Positions 1 to 7,763 of a stretch of 64,000 bases of DNA are shown piece after piece (the stretch's first letter is position 1; every line of letters begins with the position of its first letter). The stretch covers positions 62,001 through 126,000 of the forward strand of contig NZ_JACHCP010000001.1 in assembly GCF_014207185.1 (NCBI RefSeq), read 5' to 3'. This stretch comes from Rhodanobacter sp. A1T4. GTDB taxonomy: Bacteria; Pseudomonadota; Gammaproteobacteria; Xanthomonadales; Rhodanobacteraceae. The notes beneath the pieces are model-generated. The model was not told where the DNA came from. It worked only from the letters and a program-made list of their open reading frames with translations, and made no database searches. The position numbers and the translations under genes were made by a program.

Positions 1-149
1 GTAAGCCCGCGAACTACCGAGATCGTTGGACGCTCTACCAAGCATGATTACAGCCTTCTGGACATGTTCGTTTCAATTCGATGCGAACAGTCTGTAAGCG
101 ACACCCATGAATCTCTGCGTTGCCGCAGGGCATCGTCCCTACGGCCAGG

Positions 150-767
150 TCAACTCAGTGCGGTGCCTGCCAGGAACATTTCAACAGCGCGTTTGGCGAT
201 TCGCCGAATTGCCGGAAGTGCTATCGGAGGTGGTTCGCGCTGATACATCCGCTTGTTCACCTCGGCAGTGATCAGCGACATGAGCTGGAGTGCGTTCACG
301 CGTGGGTCGCTGCGGCGTAGCAGGCCATGATTCATCGATGCACCCAGCAACTTGGCGAGCGCCGTCATGCACTCGCTTGGGCCCGCATCGTGAAACAGTT
401 CCCCAACTTCGGATCGGCCTGCCTCGGCGACGACCATCCGGTTGATGGCGACTGCCTTGGCGTCATTCGTCAGTACATGGAGGATTCCCTGGGCAAAGCG
501 CAACAGCACGGACTTGAGTTCCGTTTTGTCATTGGCGGTTGCCGGCAATGCCCGCGCGGCTTCCGAAAGATGCTGGGTAGCAAACGATCGGACCACTGCA
601 CCGAACAGTACCTCCTTCGACGGAAAGTACCCATAGAGCGTTGCCTTTGAACCGCCAAGCCGCTTCGCCAGCTCGTTCATGGACGCGCCTTCGTAACCAA
701 ATTCCTGAAACAACGTCGCCGCCGTTTCGATGATGGCTTCGCGCTTCGCTTCTGTACGAACTTTCAT
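150..767 (-). CDS. TetR/AcrR-family transcriptional regulator
   Basis: A 205-residue protein with a typical TetR N-terminal helix-turn-helix: residues about 8-55, with recognition helix KATLYGYF at 41-48. The C-terminal part is the usual helical ligand-binding region, here close to the AcrR C-terminal type. I chose the ATG at 767 because the homologous part begins there; the frame stays open upstream, but that extension reads like promoter DNA. The gene is divergent from the lipoprotein gene at 949, and the space between holds a promoter flanked by inverted ACTGTACA repeats. Repression of itself and of that neighbour is therefore likely (inference). The ligand is unknown. Confidence 0.9.
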   Translation of the reverse strand: MKVRTEAKREAIIETAATLFQEFGYEGASMNELAKRLGGSKATLYGYFPSKEVLFGAVVRSFATQHLSEAARALPATANDKTELKSVLLRFAQGILHVLTNDAKAVAINRMVVAEAGRSEVGELFHDAGPSECMTALAKLLGASMNHGLLRRSDPRVNALQLMSLITAEVNKRMYQREPPPIALPAIRRIAKRAVEMFLAGTALS

Positions 768-789
768 TCGGCCTCCGTAAGTGAACCCA

Positions 790-840
790 ACTGTACATTT
801 TTCTTGACAGAAGCAAAACACTATCTCTAAAGTGTACAGT
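790..840 (+). promoter_or_regulatory. Divergent promoter with flanking inverted repeats, candidate TetR operator
   Basis: ACTGTACATT at 790-799 and its near-perfect inverse AGTGTACAGT at 831-840 flank a plus-strand promoter: TTGACA at 804-809, a 16-base gap and TCTAAA at 826-831. The second arm covers the -10 element, which would suit repression. This is a reading of sequence only; no binding is shown. Confidence 0.5.
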
Positions 841-948
841 ACAGTACGGTTTATTTTATGGCCGGCGTTGTGCAAGCCAGCCACTTGTTCGCGATGTCTA
901 GCTCTTCACTTGCCAGCTGAATACCTAATTTTCCATCGGAGTCATCAA

Positions 949-1611
949 ATGAAAGTTTCATCAATGGGGTATCAAGTGGCTTTGCTGGCCGCTTGCGTTG
1001 CGCTGGCGGCTTGCGCTGGAACTCAACCGGTTCGATACACCGGACTCGAGTCATCAACACAATTGCAGCCGAATGCGAACGACAGTTCCGGGCGCGTGCC
1101 TTACAACTATTCCTCTGGAGCGAACTGGCGGAAATACTCCAATGCCATCGTCGAGCCCGTCGTCGTTTATAGCGGCGCGGATAGTCAGTTCGAGAACGTG
1201 TCCGAAGATCAAAAACAAGAGCTGGCTGAATATATGCGCGCGCAATTTACAGAAGCGCTGAAGGAAAGATTCTCCGCGGCGAGCCAGCCGAATGCGCGTA
1301 CCTTGCTTGTGAAGCTGACGCTGACGGGTGCAAAACCCACCAAGCAGTTTATGGGTACGGTGACGAAGTTTGATCTTGCCGGTGGGCCGTATAACGCAGT
1401 GCAGTCCATCCGCGGTAAAGAGGGAATGCTGTCAGGTTCCGTCAGCTATGCCGTCGAAATCTATGATGCGTCCACCAATCAGCTTCTCAGCGCCTATGTG
1501 GCAAAGCAATATCCCAATGCCATGAATGTAAAAGCCACCTTTGGGGCAATGAGTGCATCAAAGACCGGAATAAAGAAAGGTGCAGAAGACCTGGTCGCAC
1601 GATTGAATTGA
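949..1611 (+). CDS. DUF3313-family lipoprotein
   Basis: A 220-residue lipoprotein. The signal peptide ends in the lipobox LAAC (Cys22), so the mature protein is probably lipid-anchored in the envelope. The body matches the DUF3313 family (YTGLESSTQLQP near the start, then a long conserved domain with a VYSGADSQF-type segment). The start at 949 puts the signal peptide at the N terminus; an upstream in-frame start at 832 would place it inside and lies within the promoter. The family has no firm biochemical function. Control by the divergent TetR gene is likely. Confidence 0.85.
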   Translation: MKVSSMGYQVALLAACVALAACAGTQPVRYTGLESSTQLQPNANDSSGRVPYNYSSGANWRKYSNAIVEPVVVYSGADSQFENVSEDQKQELAEYMRAQFTEALKERFSAASQPNARTLLVKLTLTGAKPTKQFMGTVTKFDLAGGPYNAVQSIRGKEGMLSGSVSYAVEIYDASTNQLLSAYVAKQYPNAMNVKATFGAMSASKTGIKKGAEDLVARLN

Positions 1612-1714
1612 CGTAATTAGCTCTGTTCGTTCGATGCGCTCAGAAGCGCATCGATGCGATCTTCTGTCATCGACGCGGCCAAGCCGATAGCCGGGCCATC
1701 AGGTCTTTCATGTC

Positions 1715-2344
1715 ATGAAAACCTTTCCACATCTCATTGTCTGCGAGCATTGCGACACCGTATACCGGCGCGTCTCCCTGGAATCGGGCGATGCGGCGCG
1801 CTGTGTGGACTGCGCGGCCACCCTCTATCGCGCCAATCGCATGAACGTCGATGGCTGGTTGGCCCTCACTGTCACTGCTGCCATCGCACTCGTCATGGCG
1901 AACGTCTGTCCCGTGATCCGCATCAGCCTGCACGGACAACATAATGAAGTCACGCTCTGGCAGTCCGTCGCGGCGCTGGGGCATGGTGCGGCGGCTCCCA
2001 TCGCTGTGCCGGCTGCGCTGTCGGTCATTGTCGTGCCTGGTTTGCAGATACTGCTGCTTGGCTGGGTGCTGGCCTTCGCGCGGGCCGGGCACCGGGCTCC
2101 TGGCTTCGCAATGGCCATGAAGGTGCTTGCCACGTTGCGGCCGTGGAGCATGGTTGAGGTTGCCATGCTGGGCATCCTGATATCGATCATCAAATTATCG
2201 AATGTCGTGCAGGTGACGCCGGGCGATGGCGTCTGGGCTACGGCAGGACTGATGGTGCTGATAACGCTCATCGCCAGTCGCGACATCCACTGGCTGTGGG
2301 GCATAACCGACAATCACCCTCTACGCGGCAGGCAGGGGGTATGA
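1715..2344 (+). CDS. pqiA: Paraquat-inducible protein A, first half-unit
   Basis: A 209-residue inner-membrane protein of the PqiA family. It has two zinc-ribbon-like cysteine pairs near the N terminus (C10/C13 and C30/C33), followed by four hydrophobic segments. In Escherichia coli PqiA is one protein of about 417 residues with two such units; here each unit is a separate gene. PqiA anchors the PqiB tunnel that links inner and outer membranes for lipid transport. The stop overlaps the next start by four bases (ATGA), so translation is coupled. Confidence 0.88.
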   Translation: MKTFPHLIVCEHCDTVYRRVSLESGDAARCVDCAATLYRANRMNVDGWLALTVTAAIALVMANVCPVIRISLHGQHNEVTLWQSVAALGHGAAAPIAVPAALSVIVVPGLQILLLGWVLAFARAGHRAPGFAMAMKVLATLRPWSMVEVAMLGILISIIKLSNVVQVTPGDGVWATAGLMVLITLIASRDIHWLWGITDNHPLRGRQGV

Positions 2345-2970
2345 GTGGACGCCTGCGTGCGCGTCAACTAGGTGTGATCGGTTGCCATGTCTGCGGGCTG
2401 GTCTGCAAGGACCGGCTTGGCGAAAGGGGGCATGCGCGTTGTCCATGCTGCCATACGACTTTGCGTCGCCGCCGTCCTGACAGCATCGGGCGGGCCTGGG
2501 CCTTCCTGCTTGCAGGCATGGTTTTCTACATTCCGGCCAACGCGCTACCGGTGATGTACACCGGTCTGCTCGGCAGCAGTAGCGACAACACGATCCTGCA
2601 GGGTGTCATCTCCTTTTGGAAAGATGGCTCGTATGGCATTGCCTTGGTGATTTTCGTCGCAAGCGTCGTCGTGCCGTGCACCAAGTTTCTGATCCTTGGC
2701 CTGCTGCTGGTGACCTCTCAACGGCACAGCCGCTGGGCCATGCGCGAACGTGCCCGACTCTATCGCCTGATCGAGCTGGTCGGTTACTGGTCGATGCTCG
2801 ATGTGCTGGTGGTGGCTACGGTCGCCGCCCTGGTCAAGTTCCAGGCTCTGGGCGACATCGAACCGCGCATCGGCATCTTCTTCTTCGGCGCGATGGTGAT
2901 CCTGACGATGCTATCGGCCCTAAATTTTGACCCCCGCTTGATCTGGGACGGCATGGCAACGCATGAATGA
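2341..2970 (+). CDS. pqiA: Paraquat-inducible protein A, second half-unit
   Basis: A 209-residue second PqiA unit. It begins with a cysteine cluster (C15, C18, C34, C37), followed by hydrophobic segments that include a conserved RLIELVGYWSMLDVLVVA stretch. The start at 2341 overlaps the preceding stop (ATGA), and the end overlaps the pqiB start by eight bases. Together with the preceding gene it makes up the equivalent of one full-length PqiA; the two products probably associate in the inner membrane (inference). Confidence 0.88.
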   Translation: MSGRLRARQLGVIGCHVCGLVCKDRLGERGHARCPCCHTTLRRRRPDSIGRAWAFLLAGMVFYIPANALPVMYTGLLGSSSDNTILQGVISFWKDGSYGIALVIFVASVVVPCTKFLILGLLLVTSQRHSRWAMRERARLYRLIELVGYWSMLDVLVVATVAALVKFQALGDIEPRIGIFFFGAMVILTMLSALNFDPRLIWDGMATHE

Positions 2971-4618
2971 GACCTTTGAACGGATGACCGAACCTGGTTA
3001 TCCAGTGGTGGCTCGAAGTGGCCGGCGATTGTCGCTGGTCTGGCTGGTGCCGCTGGTTGCCGCGCTGATCGGTCTGTCGATGCTGGTCCAGGCGTGGCTC
3101 TCGGCTGGCCCAGTCATCACCATCACGTTCCAGACTGCGGTGGGACTGGAAGTCGACAAGACTCCCGTCAAGTACAAGGACGTCACGGTCGGCACGGTGT
3201 CTTCGATTACTTTGAGCGACGATGGCTCGCAGGTGATCGCCACCGTTGCGCTGCTGAAGAGTGCCGAGAGTCTGGCTCGCGCAGATACGCGTTTCTGGGT
3301 GGTGCGCCCACGCATTTGCCTCAATGGTGTGTCGGGTATCGACACGCTGCTCTCGGGTGCCTACATCGGTGTGGACAAGGGCAAGTCCAGCCAGTCGAAC
3401 AAGGCATTTGCTGGCCTGGAAACACCGCCAACGGTCATCAACGGAGCACCCGGCAGAAGTTTTGTACTGCATACCGATGATCTGGGCTCGTTATACATCG
3501 GTTCGCCGGTCTATTACCGACGCATCCAGGTGGGACATGTGGCGTATTCCCAGCTTGATCCGGATGGGAAGCACGTCAGTGTGCAGATCTTCATCGATGC
3601 GCCGTATGACCGCTTTGTCACGGCTGGCACACGTTTCTGGAATGCGAGCGGGGTCGATGTTTCCCTCGACACCAAAGGACTCAAACTCAGTACACAGTCA
3701 CTGACCACCCTCATCGCTGGTGGCATCGCTTTTGCCACGCCGCCCGACGATGTGGGCGCTCCGGCCATCACGGCCTACGACTTGGCGAAGGATCAGCAAA
3801 GTGCGATGGCGCCGCCCGACGGACCGGCGCGGTATATCCAGCTGCGCTTCGAGAAATCGCTGCACGGCCTGTCGGTCGGCGCGTCGGTGGAGTTTTCCGG
3901 TTTGGATATCGGACGGGTGGTCGCGATCGATCTGGACTATGACCCGATCGGACATCGCTTTTTTTCCGTCGTCGGCATCGAGGTCTACGCCCAAAGAATG
4001 GGGAGCGTACTGAACAAGCTGCCAAAACCCGATGGCGACCCGCAACGACAAGCCGCCCAGTTTTTGCGAGGAATGGTCGAACACGGTCTGCGCGCGCAGG
4101 TACGTTCCGACAACCTGTTGACCGGACAACTCTACGTGTCGCTTGATTTCATGCCGAATGCCACGCCGGTCACATTCGACGTCGATGCACGCCCTCTCGC
4201 CGTGCCTACCGTGGATGGTGGCTTTGACCGGTTGCAGGAACAGGTCGCCTCCATCGTGGGCAAGATCGACAAAATGCCGCTCGAAGCGATCGGCAACAAT
4301 CTCAACACCACCCTGGTGGATCTGGATCAGACCCTCAAGCAGGTCAACGTCCAACTGCTGCCAGCGACAACACAGACTCTGCAGCAAGCCAGGCAAACGT
4401 TCGGTGTGGTGCAAGGCGTGCTGGCCAGCGATGCGCCGTTGCAACAGAACTTGGGCCAGACGCTGCAGGAGGTTCAACGAACGGCTCGTTCGCTGCGTGT
4501 GCTGACCGATCTGCTGAGCCGTCATCCCGAAGCCCTGCTGCGTGGCAGTCCAGATGACGCGCCACCGGTTACATCCGGCTCTCGCTCTGTCTCTGCACCA
4601 CAAGAGTTCCCGCGATGA
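2963..4618 (+). CDS. pqiB: PqiB, MCE-domain lipid-transport tunnel protein
   Basis: A 551-residue protein with one N-terminal membrane helix (about residues 20-42), three MCE domains (roughly 50-140, 165-265 and 290-400) and a C-terminal coiled-coil-like region rich in Gln and Leu (about 420-520). This is the architecture of E. coli PqiB, which stacks MCE rings and extends a coiled-coil channel across the periplasm. The length agrees with the family. It sits between pqiA and pqiC with overlapping reading frames on both sides, showing a single operon. Confidence 0.93.
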   Translation: MNETFERMTEPGYPVVARSGRRLSLVWLVPLVAALIGLSMLVQAWLSAGPVITITFQTAVGLEVDKTPVKYKDVTVGTVSSITLSDDGSQVIATVALLKSAESLARADTRFWVVRPRICLNGVSGIDTLLSGAYIGVDKGKSSQSNKAFAGLETPPTVINGAPGRSFVLHTDDLGSLYIGSPVYYRRIQVGHVAYSQLDPDGKHVSVQIFIDAPYDRFVTAGTRFWNASGVDVSLDTKGLKLSTQSLTTLIAGGIAFATPPDDVGAPAITAYDLAKDQQSAMAPPDGPARYIQLRFEKSLHGLSVGASVEFSGLDIGRVVAIDLDYDPIGHRFFSVVGIEVYAQRMGSVLNKLPKPDGDPQRQAAQFLRGMVEHGLRAQVRSDNLLTGQLYVSLDFMPNATPVTFDVDARPLAVPTVDGGFDRLQEQVASIVGKIDKMPLEAIGNNLNTTLVDLDQTLKQVNVQLLPATTQTLQQARQTFGVVQGVLASDAPLQQNLGQTLQEVQRTARSLRVLTDLLSRHPEALLRGSPDDAPPVTSGSRSVSAPQEFPR

Positions 4619-5250
4619 ATCTCTCCATTCGTCATTGCGTGATCGTACTCACCTTCGGCCTGACGGCTTGCGCTTCTGCACCGGTGCACTACTACACACT
4701 GCTTGAGCCGGTGACTACAACAAGCCCTGCTTTGCCACCTGCCTCGTTCCTGATCGATGTCCTCCCGATCGGTGTCCCCGCCCAGCTCGATCAACCGCAA
4801 TGGGTGGCGCGACAAGGCGACAGTGGCATTGCAGTACTCGATGGTGAGCGATGGGCTGCACCGCTGAGCGACGAACTACGCGCCGCGCTGTCCGCACAAT
4901 TGGTGCAGCGTCTTGGCACCCTGGATATCGCCGGACTCCCGCAGCCGATAAACACGCCCGTGCTGAGAATAAAGTTGCAGGTCCATCGCTTCGACGCATG
5001 GCCGGGACAGACGGTCCAACTCGATGCGGACTGGAGTCTGGGTTATGCGGATGACGTGAATCACGTGCACTTGATCTGCCGCGGTCAGTTCAACGAAACG
5101 GCACCGGGCGGCTATCCCGAGCTGGCAAGAGCTGAGCAACGCGCCGTCGGCAAGCTGGCTATCCAGATCGCTGAAGATGCATCCGGGTGGACTCGCGCAA
5201 ATCAGGCGAAGTGCTCAAGCATGACATCTCTCATCAGTTCGCGGCGCTGA
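4615..5250 (+). CDS. pqiC: PqiC, outer-membrane lipoprotein of the Pqi system
   Basis: A 211-residue lipoprotein with signal peptide and lipobox LTAC (Cys19), followed by the APVHYYTLLEP start typical of the PqiC / ABC-type transport auxiliary lipoprotein family (DUF330). PqiC is anchored in the outer membrane and docks the PqiB needle. Its start overlaps the pqiB stop by four bases. It is the last gene of the operon. Confidence 0.9.
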   Translation: MNLSIRHCVIVLTFGLTACASAPVHYYTLLEPVTTTSPALPPASFLIDVLPIGVPAQLDQPQWVARQGDSGIAVLDGERWAAPLSDELRAALSAQLVQRLGTLDIAGLPQPINTPVLRIKLQVHRFDAWPGQTVQLDADWSLGYADDVNHVHLICRGQFNETAPGGYPELARAEQRAVGKLAIQIAEDASGWTRANQAKCSSMTSLISSRR

Positions 5251-5309
5251 CATTGGCCAGTCAGTCGCAAGCATTGCAACCACACTCTGCCATCAATCGT
5301 GCACAGGTC

Positions 5310-5537
5310 ATGATATTAGTTCCATTAAGCCATTCGGTTTCTCCGTGTGTCGCGGCTGCAACGGTACTGCGTTGGGCGTCTCGAATAGACGCCAACGAGG
5401 CGCACACCCTTGACTGGTTCAGGACTGCGAAAATTCATGAGCTGGGTAATAAAACAGCAGCTGAGCTCGTGCGAGATGGCGCTCACTATGCGGTCATCCG
5501 ATTTCTTCAGGAAATCATTGCAGGTCGCCGTGATTGA
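5310..5537 (+). CDS. DUF2384-like (MbcA/ParS/Xre antitoxin C-terminal) orphan
   Basis: About 75 residues. The last 40 (LDWFRTAKIHELGNKTAAEL and onward to a terminal AGRRD) resemble the toxin-binding C-terminal domain of MbcA/ParS/Xre antitoxins: a Trp, then a Leu-Gly-x-Lys-Thr turn, then a helix. No DNA-binding part and no toxin gene lie beside it. The ribosome site is weak and the start uncertain; the frame is open from 5187, inside pqiC. It is either a short stand-alone protein or the remains of an antitoxin gene. Confidence 0.4.
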   Translation: MILVPLSHSVSPCVAAATVLRWASRIDANEAHTLDWFRTAKIHELGNKTAAELVRDGAHYAVIRFLQEIIAGRRD

Positions 5538-5650
5538 TGGCGCATTGAGCGGCAACTATCCATCGTTGACCGGGGTCACCTAGCTAAAATGTTTATCCTT
5601 GATGGTCGTTGGTGGTCACTCCATCAAAGACGGTCAAACCACAATTTCAT

Positions 5651-5677
5651 AATGTCTGCTTTCACCAAGCCGGACGT
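5651..5677. repeat. Dispersed palindromic repeat, copy 1 (near complete)
   Basis: AATGTCTGCTTTC is followed by AAGCCGGACGTT, an imperfect palindrome matching the family described at 34507. It lies in the 5538-5789 gap, in which I see no gene. Confidence 0.5.
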
Positions 5678-5789
5678 TACCGATTGAAAAGATTTCTAAC
5701 TTGAGGCGACCTGCTTAAGAAATCAAACGCTTTCCGCGCAGTGCGTACGGGCCGCAAGATGACGGTGAATCATCCATGGTTTCGCGAGA

Positions 5790-6488
5790 CTAGAAGCTCA
5801 GCCCTGGCGGTCTATTGCAGTCATATTTTTCGTCAACTTTGTCGACGTCATCAGGCGAGATATGTCGTGCGTTCAACTCCTGTGGAGTGAGACTGCGCCA
5901 CACATCGACATCAATACAGTGACAATCTTTAATGCCAAAAGCGCGTTGTGTCTTGCGCATTACCGCACCTATACCTTGGCTCATTGGATCGATCAGATGG
6001 ATGCCAGGTGCAGAGGGCGTATCTGATCCGGGCAGCCCGTGAACCGCATAAGAGTGCTGGGCATTGCGTAGCCGCTCCTGAAAGCCTCCGTCGCTGGTGG
6101 AGCCTTCATTGCTCGTGTCCAGGTTTGGTGTGGTTGGTGAGTTGGTTAGATGCGTTTCAGATGACTGTGCGTCAAGGTGCGCGGCTTGTTGAACTGCTAG
6201 CGGCTTGGATGGCCTCCCCGATTGTGCTGTATGAATGTGCACTGCCGCAGCGATCAGATGGAGTACCGGTGATACAAGATGCGGTGAAGACGGCCGCGGC
6301 GACTGGAAGAAACGCAGCTTGAGTACCAACGGGTTGTTTCTTTCGACCGGAGTCGTATCCCGATAGAAGATTGCTGGCCGCAGCAACAGTATCAACAAAC
6401 CAAGATGGCAACTGATCACCACGACCAGCACTGCGATCCGGTAACTCGACTCGTGCAAGCTGCTGGACTTCCCCCATCCTACTTTCAC
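5790..6488 (-). CDS. Single-pass membrane protein, unknown function
   Basis: About 232 residues from a GTG at 6488 that follows a good ribosome site (AAGGGAAGG, six bases away); in-frame ATGs at 6569 and 6557 are alternatives. One hydrophobic helix (RIAVLVVVISCHLGLLILLL) near the N terminus is followed by a long low-complexity, Ser/Thr/Pro-rich linker and a small C-terminal domain with two closely spaced cysteines (DCHCIDVDVW). The layout, one inner-membrane helix plus periplasmic linker plus small domain, recalls TonB-like or Pal-like proteins, but I recognise no family. Confidence 0.55.
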   Translation of the reverse strand: MKVGWGKSSSLHESSYRIAVLVVVISCHLGLLILLLRPAIFYRDTTPVERNNPLVLKLRFFQSPRPSSPHLVSPVLHLIAAAVHIHTAQSGRPSKPLAVQQAAHLDAQSSETHLTNSPTTPNLDTSNEGSTSDGGFQERLRNAQHSYAVHGLPGSDTPSAPGIHLIDPMSQGIGAVMRKTQRAFGIKDCHCIDVDVWRSLTPQELNARHISPDDVDKVDEKYDCNRPPGLSF

Positions 6489-6665
6489 GGTCGACCTTCC
6501 CTTGGTACAGGCTTTGGATGGACCGTCCCATCGCTCGCAAAGTTCCTGCGCACGCATTGCAAGCACCATTGCCAGGCCGCCGATTTCTCCACCGTAGATC
6601 GGCTCAGGATCTGAGAGGCGATCAATCAGATGGTGGTGGCCTGCGGGAGTACGGTGCTGCCTCGC

Positions 6666-6990
6666 TTAAAACGTGTAGCGCACTCGTCCGTACCAGTACG
6701 CGCCATTGCTGCCGATCGGCGAGATCAGGTCGTACGGAAAGTTGCCGCCATAGTTGATGTCGCTGTCGGGGCGGGTGGGGTACTGGTGGTGATGTTGTCG
6801 CCGCCCAGCGCAAAGCTGACCTGCTCCATCGCCCGATACTCGACTTCGGCATCCAGTTGGAAGCGCGGTACATAGGTTTGCGTCGAGACGTAACCGTCGC
6901 CAAAATCGAAGACGCGTGTGGTGACGCCCTGGCGGGTGAGCAGGACCCAACGTTTGTTGTCCCACACTGGTTCCTTATGGGTGCAACAAT
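6666..6990 (-). pseudogene. C-terminal remnant of a TonB-dependent receptor, frameshifted
   Basis: Reading the minus strand, one frame gives RFQLDAEVEYRAMEQVSFAL then GGDNI, the end of a receptor beta-barrel. The next part continues in another frame with DINYGGNFPYDLISPIGSNG and ends AYWYGRVRYTF at the stop at 6666. The terminal aromatic strand is typical of outer-membrane barrels. The frameshift and the loss of everything upstream show that only about 100 codons of a receptor gene survive. Confidence 0.65.
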
Positions 6991-7263
6991 CCATCACGCG
7001 GGTCGTTATGGCTGCCGCAGGATGGGATGAGTCTGAAGGCGGAGACTGTGGATGGAGCGTGGGCTAGGATTTAGCCCGGACAACATCGCCGCATGGTGAT
7101 GCCATGCGGCGCGTGTGGGTTCGCAAGCATGTTGTCCGTCATGTTCGACAAGCTTGGTTCCCCGGGGTACAACTGGCAGTGGGCCCGGTCCGCATCGCGG
7201 CCGGTGGTTATTTGTTGCATTGCGTAAGATATCTTGTCAATACTTTGGGGATATCGAAATATC

Positions 7264-7300
7264 TTTGTCCATTTATACGTATAGATGTCCAAATGGACAT
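7264..7300. promoter_or_regulatory. Nested palindromes upstream of the DUF3574 gene
   Basis: TGTCCATTT at 7266-7274 and its exact inverse AAATGGACA at 7291-7299 enclose the perfect palindrome ATACGTAT (7275-7282). A third TGTCC at 7286-7290 makes a shorter hairpin with GGACA. This lies just before the ribosome site of the gene at 7313. It is either an operator with several half-sites or a leader-RNA structure. The rest of the gap from 6991 to 7263 shows nothing I can name. Confidence 0.4.
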
Positions 7301-7312
7301 GAGGAAATAGCC

Positions 7313-7762
7313 ATGGGTTATTTGCGTTTTTCGTCGTTCGTGTTAGTGGCCGCATTGCTGTCTGGTTGCATCGCCTCGGTTGCTCCGACGTCGGCTACCT
7401 TGCAGGGCGACGCGGCCCACCCAGCCCGGGCTCAGGGCTGGGTGGATACGAAGTTGTATTTCGGGCTCGGCGTTGCCGGTGATACGGTCAACGGTGTCAG
7501 CGAGCAGCGCTGGCGTGACTTTCTCGATGCTGAGGTGACCCCGCGTTTCCCGGACGGGCTGAGCGTCGTCGATGTCTACGGCCAATGGCAGGGCAAGGGG
7601 CAGGCGGTTCCGGAGCGGCTGCGCTCAAAAATGCTGGTCGTCGACTACCCGGACACCGCTGCCAATCGCGCGAAGGTGGAGGCGATCCGCACAGCGTGGA
7701 AGCAGCGCACTGGCGACCAGTCGGTGCTGCGCGTAACGCAGCCAGCTGAGGTGTCGTTCTGA
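7313..7762 (+). CDS. DUF3574-family lipoprotein
   Basis: A 149-residue lipoprotein with a short signal peptide and lipobox LSGC. The mature part begins with small residues, then WVDTKLYFGLGVAGDTVNGV and FLDAEVTPRFPDGLSVVDVY, which match the DUF3574 family; the function is unknown. The start at 7313 is chosen because the signal peptide begins there and AGGAAA precedes it. The stop is one base before the start of the permease gene, so the two are co-transcribed. Confidence 0.82.
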   Translation: MGYLRFSSFVLVAALLSGCIASVAPTSATLQGDAAHPARAQGWVDTKLYFGLGVAGDTVNGVSEQRWRDFLDAEVTPRFPDGLSVVDVYGQWQGKGQAVPERLRSKMLVVDYPDTAANRAKVEAIRTAWKQRTGDQSVLRVTQPAEVSF

Positions 7763-7763
7763 C

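Noticed and set aside
2834-4603. Two long minus-strand frames across the pqi operon
   Set aside because: The plus frames overlap neatly and carry family motifs; the minus frames carry none.
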